Assembly (NCBI GenBank): GCA_902781245.1
Contig: CACZIP010000117.1
Span: 1 to 13,000, forward strand
Source: an uncultured Coriobacteriaceae bacterium
GTDB lineage: Bacteria > Actinomycetota > Coriobacteriia > Coriobacteriales > Eggerthellaceae
DNA length: 13,000 nt
Reading direction: 5' to 3'
In this document: piece after piece, positions 12,663 through 13,000 of the stretch
Layout of the letters: each line of letters starts with the position of its first letter
Numbering within the stretch: position 1 is the stretch's first letter
Notes under the pieces: model-generated
What the model was told of the DNA's origin: nothing
Seen by the model: the letters and a program-made list of their open reading frames with translations, nothing else
Database searches by the model: none
Made by a program: the position numbers and the translations under genes

Positions 12663-13000
12663 CTAGATATCCTTCTCTGCGTACCACACGCCTTCGCGGG
12701 TTTTCTCCCATACATGCAGCTGATAGATGCGGAAGTCCTTCTGACGCAGCTCTTCCATCTTCTTCGAGATGGCGCTGTCGGGGTCGTCCAAATCACCGTA
12801 GATCAGCGCCTCAGTCGTGCAGTTGTACGCGCAGAACGGCTGATTGTCGGTGCGCGCATTGCCAGAGCACGCCAAGCAGTCGAGGTGATAGACCGGCATC
12901 CACTTCATGTACAGGTTGGGCCATTTGCCGCCCGGGGTGTCGATCTGGCCGCCGCCGATGGTGCGCACGTACATGCTGTAGTCGTCGACGCCAAGCCCAT
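12663..13000 (-). CDS. 4Fe-4S subunit of a third molybdoenzyme (5' end beyond the window)
   Basis: The frame is open through the right edge: upstream of the internal ATG at 12974 it reads GLGVDDYS, matching residues 27 onward of the 12143 gene product, so the true start lies outside. About 112 residues are present. The second cysteine motif is complete (CLAC, then CAYNC), but the proline that usually follows the last cysteine is Thr (CTTEAL). The first motif is outside the window. The segment RTIGGGQIDTPGGKW and the following PNLYMKWMP are identical to the neighbour's. The tail is DFRIYQLHVWEKTREGVWYA. By analogy its catalytic subunit should lie upstream, to the right of the window. It is convergent with the plus operon and shares the bidirectional terminator. 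Confidence 0.92.
   Translation of the reverse strand, partial: GLGVDDYSMYVRTIGGGQIDTPGGKWPNLYMKWMPVYHLDCLACSGNARTDNQPFCAYNCTTEALIYGDLDDPDSAISKKMEELRQKDFRIYQLHVWEKTREGVWYAEKDI

Overview
The window looks like a GC-rich, anaerobic actinobacterium of the Coriobacteriia, most likely Eggerthellaceae. That placement is an inference from gene content: several paralogous cytoplasmic bis-MGD molybdoenzymes with small iron-sulfur partners, Hyp hydrogenase maturation genes, a flavodiiron protein and cytochrome bd, together with strong AGGAGG-type ribosome binding sites. The genus cannot be read from the sequence. No tRNA, rRNA, CRISPR array, transposase or integrase was seen.

Layout. (1) Bases 1-178 encode, on the + strand, an internal piece of ribosomal protein L6 that resembles Bacteroidota L6. 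It runs directly into the 3' part of a minus-strand cytochrome bd subunit I gene (cydA). This is probably a chimeric join in the assembly: it removes the end of cydA and hides cydB. (2) Bases 1376-5215 are a + strand hypF-hypC-hypD run for building the Fe(CN)2CO centre of [NiFe] hydrogenase; hypE, hypA and hypB are not here. (3) A terminator hairpin and a 31-bp palindrome separate hypD from the convergent flavodiiron gene (5296-6450, minus). (4) Bases 6600-9314 (minus) and 9636-12556 (plus) are two divergent two-gene operons. Each has a molybdopterin oxidoreductase catalytic subunit without a signal peptide and a short 4Fe-4S subunit. They share a 321-bp control region with several dyads, a TATAAT box and a leader hairpin. 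(5) The plus operon ends in a strong bidirectional terminator and a second, perfect copy of the 31-bp palindrome. These face the 3' end of a third 4Fe-4S subunit gene, which runs off the right edge.

How the genes fit together. hypF, hypC and hypD support hydrogenase assembly. Cytochrome bd and the flavodiiron protein are oxygen-consuming systems typical of an anaerobe that meets traces of oxygen. The molybdoenzyme pairs resemble the acetylene hydratase / pyrogallol transhydroxylase / gut catechol dehydroxylase branch of the DMSO reductase family, so they are candidate reductive enzymes for aromatic or other organic acceptors; the substrates cannot be read from the sequence.

Most notable points: the minus-strand molybdoenzyme operon has lost expected cluster ligands in both subunits (a Cys-to-Asp change in the catalytic subunit, and a missing segment with the last cysteine in the Fe-S subunit); the other Fe-S subunits are minimal two-cluster versions of the usual four-cluster partner; and a repeated palindrome sits in the same place in two convergent gene junctions, with G-U-compatible changes in one copy.
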